From the NCBI RefSeq assembly GCF_040327995.1, contig NZ_JBEPIJ010000006.1:124001-188000 (forward strand): a DNA stretch of 64,000 bases. Reading direction: 5' to 3'. A model generated the notes under the pieces. That model saw only the letters and a program-made list of their open reading frames with translations. It was not told the DNA's origin and did no database searches. This document shows, in pieces, positions 51,267 to 63,511 of the stretch. The DNA comes from Solimonas thermocellulolyticum (lineage in GTDB: Bacteria; Pseudomonadota; Gammaproteobacteria; Nevskiales; Nevskiaceae). The position numbers and the translations under genes were made by a program. Each line of letters starts with the position of its first letter. Position 1 is the stretch's first letter.

Positions 51267-51347
51267 GCCTTGAGTCTCCACTCCAGTTTGCGGTTTTTAG
51301 CCGGAAAGCCGCTCGGCTCGTCTGGAAACTCCCAACTGGACACCGTG

Positions 51348-54122
<2,775 letters not shown>

Positions 54123-54245
54123 AGCTTTCAGTGGTGGAGCCTGCGCGCGCGCGCAACGGCAAGGGTCGACTCAAGGCCGCGTATTATGCCCTTGTTGCGG
54201 CGGTCCTCGTCCGATTCAAGCCTTGGCCGCCATCGCGCCGCGCTT

Positions 54246-55190
54246 TCAGCGCGCTGCGCGGATGTACTGCTCGGGGTTGACCATCACGCCGTTGAACAGC
54301 ACCTCGAAGTGCACGTGAGGCCCGGTGGCGCGCCCGGTCGAGCCGAGCCGCGCGACCGGCTGGCCTTTGTTCACCCGATCGCCCGGCTTGACGAGGATCA
54401 CGCTGTTATGGCCGTAACGGGTGGTGTAGCCGTTGCCGTGATTGATCTCGACCAGGTTGCCGTATCCGTCGCGGGCGCCGGCCTCGGTGACGATGCCGGC
54501 GGCGACGGCGAGCACGTTCGAACCGGGGCGACCGGCGAAGTCGATCCCCAGGTGCCGCGTGCGCCGGCCGGTGAACGGATCGGTACGCACGCCGAACAGC
54601 GAACTGATCCAGCCGCCCTCGATCGGCCAGCCCGAAGGCCGCACTTCGTTTTGCAGCCGGCTCGCCAGCAAAAGGTCTTCGAGTACGCGGAACTGGCGCT
54701 CGCGATCGGCGAGTTGACGCTCGAAGCTGCCCAGGGACAGCAGCAGGGAATCCAGGCCGGTCTCGGGCAAACTCGCGGACTCCGGACCGCCGACCGGCGG
54801 CTGCTCGCCGAAGCTAAACTCGCCGCTGTCCAGGCCGGCGATCTCGGTCAGACGCTGGCCGGCCGCATCCAGGCGCATGACGTGCGCCTGCAGCTGCGCG
54901 ATGCGCCGCGCCAGCGCCGCCGAGTTACGTTCGGCCTCGGCACGGGCCTGCTCCAAGGCGGCGCGCTGCGTCCTCACTTCGCTCGACCAGCGCTCGAGCA
55001 GGGCGGTGGACAAATCGGAGCGCCGCTGCGGTTCGTCGCCCAGCCCTGCGGCCAGCCATCCCGCACCGAAACCGAAACTCAGTAGGATGGCGGTCACGAC
55101 CAAGGCCGGCAGCCAGCACAGCGCGCGGCGCGGATCCAGCGCGAAGCGCCAGGTACGGCCACGCTTGTGGCTGACGACGATGATGTCCAT
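54246..55190 (-). CDS. M23 family metallopeptidase (LytM-type, murein hydrolase-like)
   Basis: The 314-residue protein has one membrane helix near residues 27-50, a coiled coil (about 60-105), and a C-terminal LytM domain with RHLGIDFAG and the paired HVHFEV, so zinc ligands His/Asp/His are present; it is probably an active peptidoglycan DD-endopeptidase in the periplasm. It corresponds to the M23 gene found between secA and dciA in Pseudomonas. ATG 55190 gives a cytoplasmic start MDIIVVSHKRGRTWRF; the longer frame to 55292 overlaps the divergent dciA. Confidence 0.92.
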   Translation of the reverse strand: MDIIVVSHKRGRTWRFALDPRRALCWLPALVVTAILLSFGFGAGWLAAGLGDEPQRRSDLSTALLERWSSEVRTQRAALEQARAEAERNSAALARRIAQLQAHVMRLDAAGQRLTEIAGLDSGEFSFGEQPPVGGPESASLPETGLDSLLLSLGSFERQLADRERQFRVLEDLLLASRLQNEVRPSGWPIEGGWISSLFGVRTDPFTGRRTRHLGIDFAGRPGSNVLAVAAGIVTEAGARDGYGNLVEINHGNGYTTRYGHNSVILVKPGDRVNKGQPVARLGSTGRATGPHVHFEVLFNGVMVNPEQYIRAAR

Positions 55191-55199
55191 CACGATTTC

Positions 55200-55571
55200 A
55201 TGAGCCCCGAACGATCCGACCCCCGCCCCATCCAGCAAATCCTGCGTCAGCACACGTCGATGGCCGGCGCCACCTTGGCGCGCGCCGAGCAAATCGCCGG
55301 CATCAATCGCAGCCTGCGCGACTGGCGCGACGCGCCGTGGATCCGCGACGTCCGTATCGCCAACCTACGCGGCGACACCGTCGTGGTCTACGCCACATCG
55401 GCGGCGGCGCTGGTCCCGCTACGGGGCCTCGCCCCGTCCCTGCTGACCTGGCTGCAGACGCGCTACCAGATCGCTTGCACCCGCATCGAAACCAAGGTCA
55501 GACCCGCGCCGCAACGAACGCACGGCCGAGTGTATCGGCCACCGCCGCCCGAGCGCAAGCCAAGTGGCTGA
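55200..55571 (+). CDS. dciA: DUF721/DciA-type protein (replicative helicase loader candidate)
   Basis: The 123-residue protein shows the DUF721 pattern (SMAGATLARAEQIAGINRSL, DWRDAPWIRDVRIANLRGDT then VVVYATSAAALVPLRGLAPS) and a basic Pro/Arg-rich tail (PQRTHGRVYRPPPPERKPSG). DciA proteins load DnaB helicase in bacteria lacking DnaC. It is divergent from the M23 gene (9 bp between starts) and convergent with lpxC, exactly as in Pseudomonas. Confidence 0.85.
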   Translation: MSPERSDPRPIQQILRQHTSMAGATLARAEQIAGINRSLRDWRDAPWIRDVRIANLRGDTVVVYATSAAALVPLRGLAPSLLTWLQTRYQIACTRIETKVRPAPQRTHGRVYRPPPPERKPSG

Positions 55572-55611
55572 AACTGCGGCTTTTCCCTGACTGGCGGATC
55601 AGTATCGTGAT

Positions 55612-56532
55612 TCAGGCGGCCGCGGCGGCACCGCGGACGAAACGGATCGGGGCCGGCTGCGCCGCGTCCTCGAAGGTCACGATCTCATAGGCGGCCGCGT
55701 CGTCGAGCACTGCCCGCACCAGCTTGTTGTTGAGGGCGTGCCCCGACTTGTACGCGGTGAACGCGCCGATCACCGGATGCCCCAGCAGGTACAGATCACC
55801 GATCGCATCGAGGATCTTGTGGCGCACGAACTCGTTGTCGTAACGCAGCCCATCGTGGTTGACGACGCGGTAATCGTCGAGGGCGACGACGTTGTCGAGG
55901 CTGGCTCCCAAGCCGAGGTTCGCGGCACGCAGCGTGTCCAGCTCACGCATGAAGCCGAAGGTACGCGCCCGGCTGACCTCGCTGACGTAGCTGGCGGTGG
56001 AAAACTCCACGACCGCGCTTTGCGCGCTGGCGCGCAAGGCCGGATGCCGAAAATCGATGGAAAACGACAGCCGGAAGCCGTCGTAGGGTTCTAAGCGCGC
56101 CCATTTGTCGCCTTCCGCGACCTGCACCGGCTGGCGGATACGCAAGAAGCGCTTCGGCGCGTCCTGCTCGTGGATGCCGGCGGATTGGATCAGGAACACG
56201 AAGGGACCGGCGCTGCCGTCCATGATCGGCACCTCCGGCGAAGACAGCTCGACCACACAGTTGTCGATGCCCAGACCAGCGAAGGCCGACATCAGATGCT
56301 CGATGGTCATGACCTTGGCGCCGTCGTCCGCCACCAGGGTGCTGCACATCACCGCTTCGCGCAGCAGGTAGGCATCGGCCGGCACTTCGGCGACCGGCTG
56401 CAGATCGGTACGGCGAAACACGATGCCGGTATCCGGTCCGGCCGGCAGCATGGACATGTAGACCTTGCGGCCCGAATGCAGGCCGATACCACTGGCGCGA
56501 ACCGCCTGCTTGAGTGTGCGTTGTCTGACCAT
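55612..56532 (-). CDS. lpxC: UDP-3-O-acyl-N-acetylglucosamine deacetylase
   Basis: The 306-residue zinc enzyme has the LpxC ligands and catalytic residues: His79 in IEHLMSAF, His238 and Asp242 in FVRHKILDAIGD, and His265 in SGHALNNKLV. It carries out the first committed step of lipid A synthesis. ATG 56532 gives MVRQRTLKQAVRASGIGLHS, the normal N-terminus. It follows ftsZ on the same strand after a 232-bp gap, as in Pseudomonas. Confidence 0.96.
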   Translation of the reverse strand: MVRQRTLKQAVRASGIGLHSGRKVYMSMLPAGPDTGIVFRRTDLQPVAEVPADAYLLREAVMCSTLVADDGAKVMTIEHLMSAFAGLGIDNCVVELSSPEVPIMDGSAGPFVFLIQSAGIHEQDAPKRFLRIRQPVQVAEGDKWARLEPYDGFRLSFSIDFRHPALRASAQSAVVEFSTASYVSEVSRARTFGFMRELDTLRAANLGLGASLDNVVALDDYRVVNHDGLRYDNEFVRHKILDAIGDLYLLGHPVIGAFTAYKSGHALNNKLVRAVLDDAAAYEIVTFEDAAQPAPIRFVRGAAAAA

Positions 56533-56724
56533 TCGCCTCGAAGGTGCCGGAATCGAAAAAGAGCGCCGTGCGACCGCGCACGGCGCTGTTGTGACCGCCG
56601 ACTTTAACACGGGTTCAGTGGCGCTCCGATCCGACGGCGGGAACCGCCGGATCGGATGAGCCCTCGCTGAACCTGCGGCGTTCCGCGGCCTGACCGCGTC
56701 CATGGTCGCCGGTTCATCCAGCGA

Positions 56725-56764
56725 CCAGGCCTTCAATCGGCCAGGCCTTCAATCGGTCAAGCCT

Positions 56765-56772
<8 letters not shown>
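56725..56772 (-). repeat. Three tandem 16-bp repeats over the ftsZ 3' end
   Basis: CCAGGCCTTCAATCGG is present at 56725-56740 and 56741-56756, and a two-mismatch copy (TCAAGCCTTCAATCGG) at 56757-56772. The third copy contains the ftsZ stop codon and the last two sense codons (Ala-Asp-stop); the other two lie just past it. It looks like slippage duplication of the gene's 3' end. Confidence 0.85.
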
Positions 56773-57985
<1,213 letters not shown>

Positions 57986-58101
57986 GTCACTGCTCCTGCG
58001 CCGTCTGGCGCGCTGTGTTCCTGTCACCCGTCGCAGGGGTCGATGCTTGATCGTCACCGAACCGGCCTGCTGTTTTTTTGTATCTATTACGCCGCAAATC
58101 T

Positions 58102-58144
58102 ACCGTAATCCTTCACTGTTTGAATGTCAATAAAAATCCGTCAA
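58102..58144 (-). promoter_or_regulatory. Candidate ftsZ promoter(s) in AT-rich gap
   Basis: The ftsA-ftsZ gap is unusually AT-rich for this genome. On the minus strand a consensus -35 TTGACA (58125-58130) is followed after 17 nt by TACGGT (58102-58107) as a weak -10; a second TTGACG lies at 58139-58144. ftsZ promoters in this position are common in gammaproteobacteria. Confidence 0.45.
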
Positions 58145-58154
58145 TAATCTCTAG

Positions 58155-59384
58155 TTAAAAACTTCCTCTGAACCAATCTCCGGCCCGTTGCAGCCAGTAG
58201 CCGAAACCCTGCATCGGCGTCGGCGCCGGTTGCGGGCGGCTCTGCCGGCCATACAGCAACAGTCCGATCGCCGTCGCATAGGCGGGATCGCGGGTGATGT
58301 CCTTGAGTCCGTCGACGTTGTGCGGCGTACCCAGACGCACGGACAGGTCGAACACCTCCGCGGCGAGCTCGACCACGCCCGGCATCTGCGCCGAGCCGCC
58401 GGTGAGCACGATGCCGCCGGCGATCATGTCGAACCAATCGGCGCGCACCAGCTCACGCCGGATGAAGTGGAACAGCTCCTCGTAGCGCGGCTTGATGACC
58501 TCGGCCAGCGTCAGGCGTGACAGACGTCGCGGCGGCTGTTCGCCGACACCCTTGACCTCGATCTCTTCATGACCGGCGGCGTACTGCGGCAGGGCGACGC
58601 CGTGCTTGAGCTTGAGTTCTTCGGCGTACGGCCCCGGCGTGCGGAACGCGACGCTGATGTCGTTGGTGACCTGGTTGCCGGCGATCGGCAGCACGGCGGT
58701 GTGGCGGATCGTGCCGCCCTTGAACACGGCGATGTCGGAGGTGCCGCCGCCGATGTCGACCATGCACACACCGAGATCGCGCTCGTCGGGCAGCAGGGTC
58801 GCGTAGCTCGACGCGAGGTGCTGCAGGATCAGCTTGTCGACCTTCAGGCCGCAGGACTCGACGCATTTGTAGATGTTCTGTGCCGCCGAGATCGACCCGG
58901 TGACGATGTGCACCTTGGCCTCGAGACGCACGCCATGCATGCCGACTGGATCCTGGATGCCCTCGCGGCCGTCGATGACGAACTCCTGCGGAATCACGTG
59001 CAGGATCTTCTGGTCCGCGGGAATCGCGATCGCGCGTGCGGCGTCCATCACGCTGTCGACGTCGCGCTCGCTCACCGCGCCGGCGCGCACCGGCGCGACG
59101 CCGGTCGAATTGAGGCTGCGGATGTGCGTGCCGGAGATGCCGACGTAAACCGACTTGGCGCTGCAGTTCGCCATCAACTCGGCCTGCTCGATCGCGCGCT
59201 TGATCGCTTGCGTGGTCAGTTCGATGTTGACGACGTCGCCGCGGTTCATGCCGCGCGAGACGTGTTTGCCGCTGCCGACGATCTCGACCCGTCCGTCGGG
59301 GGTGACCTGCCCGATCACCGCCACGCATTTGGACGTGCCGATGTCCAATCCGACCAGCAGGCTGCGTTCTTCGCGTCGTGCCAT
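58155..59384 (-). CDS. ftsA: Cell division protein FtsA
   Basis: The 409-residue actin-like protein has LLVGLDIGTSKCVAVIGQV, the phosphate-2 type VDIGGGTSDIAVF, and adenosine-site GGIVLTGGSAQMPG; it ends in the amphipathic helix GYWLQRAGDWFRGSF that anchors it to the membrane. It tethers FtsZ filaments and recruits later divisome proteins. It starts 5 bp after ftsQ. Confidence 0.97.
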   Translation of the reverse strand: MARREERSLLVGLDIGTSKCVAVIGQVTPDGRVEIVGSGKHVSRGMNRGDVVNIELTTQAIKRAIEQAELMANCSAKSVYVGISGTHIRSLNSTGVAPVRAGAVSERDVDSVMDAARAIAIPADQKILHVIPQEFVIDGREGIQDPVGMHGVRLEAKVHIVTGSISAAQNIYKCVESCGLKVDKLILQHLASSYATLLPDERDLGVCMVDIGGGTSDIAVFKGGTIRHTAVLPIAGNQVTNDISVAFRTPGPYAEELKLKHGVALPQYAAGHEEIEVKGVGEQPPRRLSRLTLAEVIKPRYEELFHFIRRELVRADWFDMIAGGIVLTGGSAQMPGVVELAAEVFDLSVRLGTPHNVDGLKDITRDPAYATAIGLLLYGRQSRPQPAPTPMQGFGYWLQRAGDWFRGSF

Positions 59385-59389
59385 GGTGT

Positions 59390-60157
59390 TCAGTTCCCTT
59401 GGTTACCGGCAGCAGGCTCGCGCCAACCCACCGAGAATCCGTTCGTGTAGCGCAGATCGATGTGCTCGACGTCCGGCATCTGCGCTGCCAGCGCGCGCGC
59501 CGCCGGCCCGAGCAGCATGTCGACGCCCTGAAGCGGATCGTTGCGGCCGAAGCGCAGCTCGATGCCGTCGACGGTGGTCGCGGTCCAGTCGCCACGCGCG
59601 TCCAGACGCAGGCCGGCGAGCGCGAAGCGTGTGCCTTCCAGCTTCGCGGCGAGCTGCGTGAACATCGTCAGCACGCGCCGCTCGCTGCCCTCGGGGCCGG
59701 CGAGCCGCGGCAGCGTGGCGGCGACCTCGCGGCCGGCGGGATCGAAACGCGTGCCGTCGACATCGAGCAACAGGCCGCCATGCCAGTGCGCCGCTGGCTC
59801 GCGCTCCCAGACGCGCACCCGCACCGTTGCCGGCCACTCGCGCTCGACGCGCGCACGCGCCACCCACGGCAGTGCGGCGGCGGCCCGCTGCACGGCCTTG
59901 AGATCGACTTCGAAGAAGCGGCTCTGCAGCAGCGGCCGCAGCGCGCGATCGAGCTCGGCCGGATCGATCCACTCGAAGCGCGCCTGCACCTGCAGGCGTG
60001 CCACCGGCGCAAGGCCGGTGAACTGGAAGAAGGACCAGACCGCCGCCACTGCGCCGAGCAACGCGCCCGAGCCGAGCATGAAGCGCGACAGCCGCGACGG
60101 GGCCGGCATCTGGTCGTCGCGCATGGGGGCATCAAGGCTCATGACCATCACCGTCAT
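59390..60157 (-). CDS. ftsQ: Cell division protein FtsQ
   Basis: The 255-residue bitopic protein has a short basic cytoplasmic part, one membrane helix (LGSGALLGAVAAVWSFFQF), a POTRA domain (VQARFEWIDPAELDRALRPL, VDLKAVQRAAAALPWVARAR) and an FtsQ beta domain (WREPAAHWHGGLLLDVDGTR). It links early and late divisome components. Start ATG 60157 overlaps the ddlB stop by 4 nt (ATGA); ATG 60142 is an alternative. Confidence 0.93.
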   Translation of the reverse strand: MTVMVMSLDAPMRDDQMPAPSRLSRFMLGSGALLGAVAAVWSFFQFTGLAPVARLQVQARFEWIDPAELDRALRPLLQSRFFEVDLKAVQRAAAALPWVARARVEREWPATVRVRVWEREPAAHWHGGLLLDVDGTRFDPAGREVAATLPRLAGPEGSERRVLTMFTQLAAKLEGTRFALAGLRLDARGDWTATTVDGIELRFGRNDPLQGVDMLLGPAARALAAQMPDVEHIDLRYTNGFSVGWREPAAGNQGN

Positions 60158-61149
60158 CGCCCGTCTCCGGCGGCTGGCAGCGTCGTTTCGAGCACCGCCC
60201 AGCACAGCTCGGCGTAGTCCATGCCGCGCGCGCGCGCCGCCATCGGCACCAGGCTGTGCGCGGTCATGCCCGGTACCAGGTTGGCCTCGATCAGCCAGGG
60301 CTCGCCCTCGCCGTCGAGCATGAAATCCACCCGCCCCCAGCCACGCGCACCGAGCGACGCGAAGGCGCGAACGCAGAGCGACTGCACGCGCGCTTCGAGC
60401 GCCGCGTCGAGCCCGCTCGGACAGTGATAGCGCGTCGCATCGGAGACGTACTTGGCGTGATAGTCGTAGAACTCCCCGTCCGGCTCGATGCGGATCGTCG
60501 GCAGTGCCTCGCCGTCAAGCAGCGCGCAAGTGAACTCGTGGCCCAGCGCACAGCCGCCGATGTAGCGCTCGGCCATGACCGTGCGGCCGCGCTCGCCGAC
60601 CGCCGCGGACCACGCCTTGTCGAGCTGCGCCGGCGACTTGACCTTGGTGACGCCGACGCTGGAGCCCTCGTCCGACGGCTTGACGATGAACGGATAGCCG
60701 AAGTGCGCCGCCGCCGCATCCAGATCGGCGCGGCTGCGCAAGAAGCGGTAATCCGGCGTCGGCAGCCCTTCGGCCATCCACAACCGCTTGCTGCGCAGCT
60801 TGTCCATCGCCAGCGCCGAGGCGAGCACACCACTGCCGGTGTAGGGGATGCCCTGCAGATCGAGCACCGCCTGCACGGTACCGTCCTCACCACCCGTGCC
60901 ATGCAACACGTTGAACACGCGGTCGATGTGCTGTTCGCGCAGGCGCAGCACGTTCTCGCGCGTAGCGTCGATGGCGACCACGTCCACGCCCTTGCCGCGC
61001 AGCGCCTCGACCACGCCCGCGCCCGACCACAGCGAGACCTGGCGCTCGGCCGACCAGCCGCCCATGAGCACGGCGACGCGACCGAACGCGCGCGGGTCGC
61101 GGATCCGCGGACGCCAGACGTAAGACGTAGAGCTTGCCGCGACGGTCAT
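60154..61149 (-). CDS. ddlB: D-alanine-D-alanine ligase
   Basis: The 331-residue ATP-grasp enzyme has VLMGGWSAERQVSLWSG (Glu15 region), HGTGGEDGTVQAVLDLQGIP, PSDEGSSVGVTKV, and FYDYHAKYVSDATRYHCP with the Tyr typical of D-Ala specificity, ending ANLVPGMTAHSLVP. It makes the D-Ala-D-Ala dipeptide for peptidoglycan. Coupled by 4-nt overlaps to murB upstream and ftsQ downstream. Confidence 0.96.
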   Translation of the reverse strand: MTVAASSTSYVWRPRIRDPRAFGRVAVLMGGWSAERQVSLWSGAGVVEALRGKGVDVVAIDATRENVLRLREQHIDRVFNVLHGTGGEDGTVQAVLDLQGIPYTGSGVLASALAMDKLRSKRLWMAEGLPTPDYRFLRSRADLDAAAAHFGYPFIVKPSDEGSSVGVTKVKSPAQLDKAWSAAVGERGRTVMAERYIGGCALGHEFTCALLDGEALPTIRIEPDGEFYDYHAKYVSDATRYHCPSGLDAALEARVQSLCVRAFASLGARGWGRVDFMLDGEGEPWLIEANLVPGMTAHSLVPMAARARGMDYAELCWAVLETTLPAAGDGR

Positions 61150-62054
61150 GCCGGTTCTCCAACCACACGCACTTCGGTCACCAGTTCGACGCCGGTCTGC
61201 GCCTTCACGGTCAGCGCGATGTGCGTGATCAGGGCCTCGACATCGGCGGCACGCGCGCCGGCCTGGGTGATGATGAAATTGGCGTGCTGCGTCGACACCT
61301 CGGCACCGCCGATGCGATGACCCTTGAGCCCGCAGGACTCGATCAGGCGCGCGGCGTGATCGCCCGGTGGATTGCGGAAGGTGCTGCCGGCGCTGGGCTT
61401 GCCGACCGGCTGCGTCGCCTTACGCTGCGCCAGCGAGGCACGGGTGTAACGCGCGTGCTCGCCGTCCGGGTCCGGCTCGACCTTGAAGCGCGCACCGAGG
61501 AATCCCAGCGCGTCCACCGGCAGCTCGACGTGCCGATACCGGTAGTGCACCGCTTCCGCTGCGATCCAGTCGGTGCGGCCGTCGCGCAAGATCAGTTCCG
61601 CGGCCTCGACGCGCGGCCAGGTCTCGCCGCCCCAGGCACCGGCGTTCATCGCCAGCGCACCGCCGACCGTGCCGGGGATGCCGGCCATGAAACCGAGCCC
61701 GGCGAGGCGCTCGCGCTCGGCGAACTTGGCCAGCCGCGCGCAGTGCACGCCGGCCTCGGCGTGGATGCGGCGCTCGCCGCCGCGGTCCTCGCAACGCACC
61801 GCGTCCAGGGCGTTGTGCAGGCAGATCACGGTGCCGCGAAAACCGCCGTCCCGCACCAGAAGATTGCTGCCGAGCCCGATCCACAGCAGCGGCTCGTCGG
61901 GCGCGAGGGTTCGCACGAAGGCGAGCAAGTCCTCGCGGTCGGCCGGCTCGAAGTAGCGGTCGGCCGGCCCGCCGACGCGCCAGGTGGTATGCCGCGCCAG
62001 CGGCTCGCCGTACAGCAGCCGACCGCGCGGCGCGAGGCTGGGCGCCGCACTCAT
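61146..62054 (-). CDS. murB: UDP-N-acetylenolpyruvoylglucosamine reductase
   Basis: The 302-residue FAD enzyme has HTTWRVGGPADRYFEPADRE, LGSNLLVRDGGF, FMAGIPGTVGGALAMNAGAW and SAGSTFRNPPGDHAARLIES with its catalytic Ser, plus IGGAEVSTQHANF near the end. It makes UDP-MurNAc. Both ends overlap neighbours by 4 nt (murC stop, ddlB start). Confidence 0.96.
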   Translation of the reverse strand: MSAAPSLAPRGRLLYGEPLARHTTWRVGGPADRYFEPADREDLLAFVRTLAPDEPLLWIGLGSNLLVRDGGFRGTVICLHNALDAVRCEDRGGERRIHAEAGVHCARLAKFAERERLAGLGFMAGIPGTVGGALAMNAGAWGGETWPRVEAAELILRDGRTDWIAAEAVHYRYRHVELPVDALGFLGARFKVEPDPDGEHARYTRASLAQRKATQPVGKPSAGSTFRNPPGDHAARLIESCGLKGHRIGGAEVSTQHANFIITQAGARAADVEALITHIALTVKAQTGVELVTEVRVVGEPA

Positions 62055-63511
62055 GCGCCAGCTCCGAACCGCTGGACGAGCTGCGCCGGCAGACTGCCGA
62101 CGTCGCCGGCGCCGAGCGTGAGGATCACGTCGCCGTCGGCGACGATGCGTTCGAGCAGCGCCGGCGCCTCGGCCAGACCCTGCGGCAGCAGCACCGGCTC
62201 GACGCGACCGCGCGCACGTATGCAGCGCGCCAGCGCGCGCGCATCGGCGTTCTCGATCGGCGCCTCACCGGCGGCGTAGACCTCGGCGAGCAGCAGCGCG
62301 TCGGCCTCGGACAGCACCGCGCAGAAGTCATCGAACAGATCGCGCGTGCGCGAGTAGCGATGCGGCTGGAACACGACGACCAGACGGCGGCCTGGGTGCG
62401 CGGCGCGCATCGCCTGAAAAGTCGCCGCGATCTCGCGTGGGTGATGGCCGTAGTCGTCGACCAGGAGCGCGGCGCGGCTGCCGAAACGCAGCACGCCGTG
62501 CTGTTCGCAGCGCCGGCCGATGCCCTGAAACCCGGACAGCGCGCGCTGCATCGCTTCGACACCGACGCCGAGTTCGCGGCCGATCGCGACCGCCGCCAGC
62601 GCGTTCTGCACGTTGTGGCGCCCGGGCAGGTTCAGGTGAAACTCGGCACGAAAACCATCCGTGCCGACCGCGGTGAAGTGCGCACCGCTGCCCTCGGGGC
62701 GGACGTCGACGCCGCGCAGGTCCGCGTCCTCGGCAAAGCCGTAGGTCAGCAGCGGTCGCGCGACCTCGGGCAGCGTCTGGCGCACGATGGCGTCGTCGAC
62801 GCACATCACCGCAAGGCCATAGAACGGCAGACGGTGCAGGAACTCGACGAAGGTCGCGCGCAGCCGCGAGAAATCGTGCGCGTAGGTTTCGAGATGATCG
62901 GCATCGATGTTGGTGACCACGGCGATCATCGGCGACAGATGCAGGAACGAGGCGTCGCTCTCGTCGGCCTCGGCGACCAGGTAGGCACCGCCGCCGAGCC
63001 GCGCGTTGGCGTCGGCCGATTTGAGCTTGCCGCCGATCACGTAGGTCGGATCGAGCTGGCCCTCGGCGAGCACGCTGGCGACCAGGCTCGTCGTCGTGGT
63101 CTTGCCATGCGTGCCGGCAATGGCGATGCCGTAGCGAAAGCGCATCAGCTCGGCGAGCATCTCGGCGCGCCGCACGATGGGTATACGGTGCTCGCGTGCG
63201 TAGCGATATTCCGGGTTGTCGGACTTGACCGCGGACGACACGACGATGGCGTCGGCGCCGACTGCATGCGCGGCGTCGTGACCGAGGCTGATGCGCGCGC
63301 CCAGCGCCGCCAGCCGCCGCGTCACGGCACTGTCCTTCAGATCGCTGCCGCTGACTTCGTAGCCGAGGTTGAGCAGCACCTCGGCGATGCCGGCCATGCC
63401 CGAGCCGCCGATGCCGAGCATGTGGATGCGACGCACGCGCCGCATCGGCCGCATGGTCAGCGCCCGCGCGTCATCGCGATCGTTCACGGTCGGGCTCGTG
63501 GACCTGGTCAT
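62051..63511 (-). CDS. murC: UDP-N-acetylmuramate-L-alanine ligase
   Basis: The 486-residue Mur ligase has HMLGIGGSGMAGIAEVLLNL (UDP-binding), the ATP loop GTHGKTTT around residues 133-140, VTNIDADHLETYAHDFSRL, and HHPREIAATFQAMR near the end. It adds L-Ala to UDP-MurNAc. ATG 63511 overlaps the murG stop by 4 nt; an upstream ATG (63574) lies inside murG and is rejected. Confidence 0.97.
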   Translation of the reverse strand: MTRSTSPTVNDRDDARALTMRPMRRVRRIHMLGIGGSGMAGIAEVLLNLGYEVSGSDLKDSAVTRRLAALGARISLGHDAAHAVGADAIVVSSAVKSDNPEYRYAREHRIPIVRRAEMLAELMRFRYGIAIAGTHGKTTTTSLVASVLAEGQLDPTYVIGGKLKSADANARLGGGAYLVAEADESDASFLHLSPMIAVVTNIDADHLETYAHDFSRLRATFVEFLHRLPFYGLAVMCVDDAIVRQTLPEVARPLLTYGFAEDADLRGVDVRPEGSGAHFTAVGTDGFRAEFHLNLPGRHNVQNALAAVAIGRELGVGVEAMQRALSGFQGIGRRCEQHGVLRFGSRAALLVDDYGHHPREIAATFQAMRAAHPGRRLVVVFQPHRYSRTRDLFDDFCAVLSEADALLLAEVYAAGEAPIENADARALARCIRARGRVEPVLLPQGLAEAPALLERIVADGDVILTLGAGDVGSLPAQLVQRFGAGA

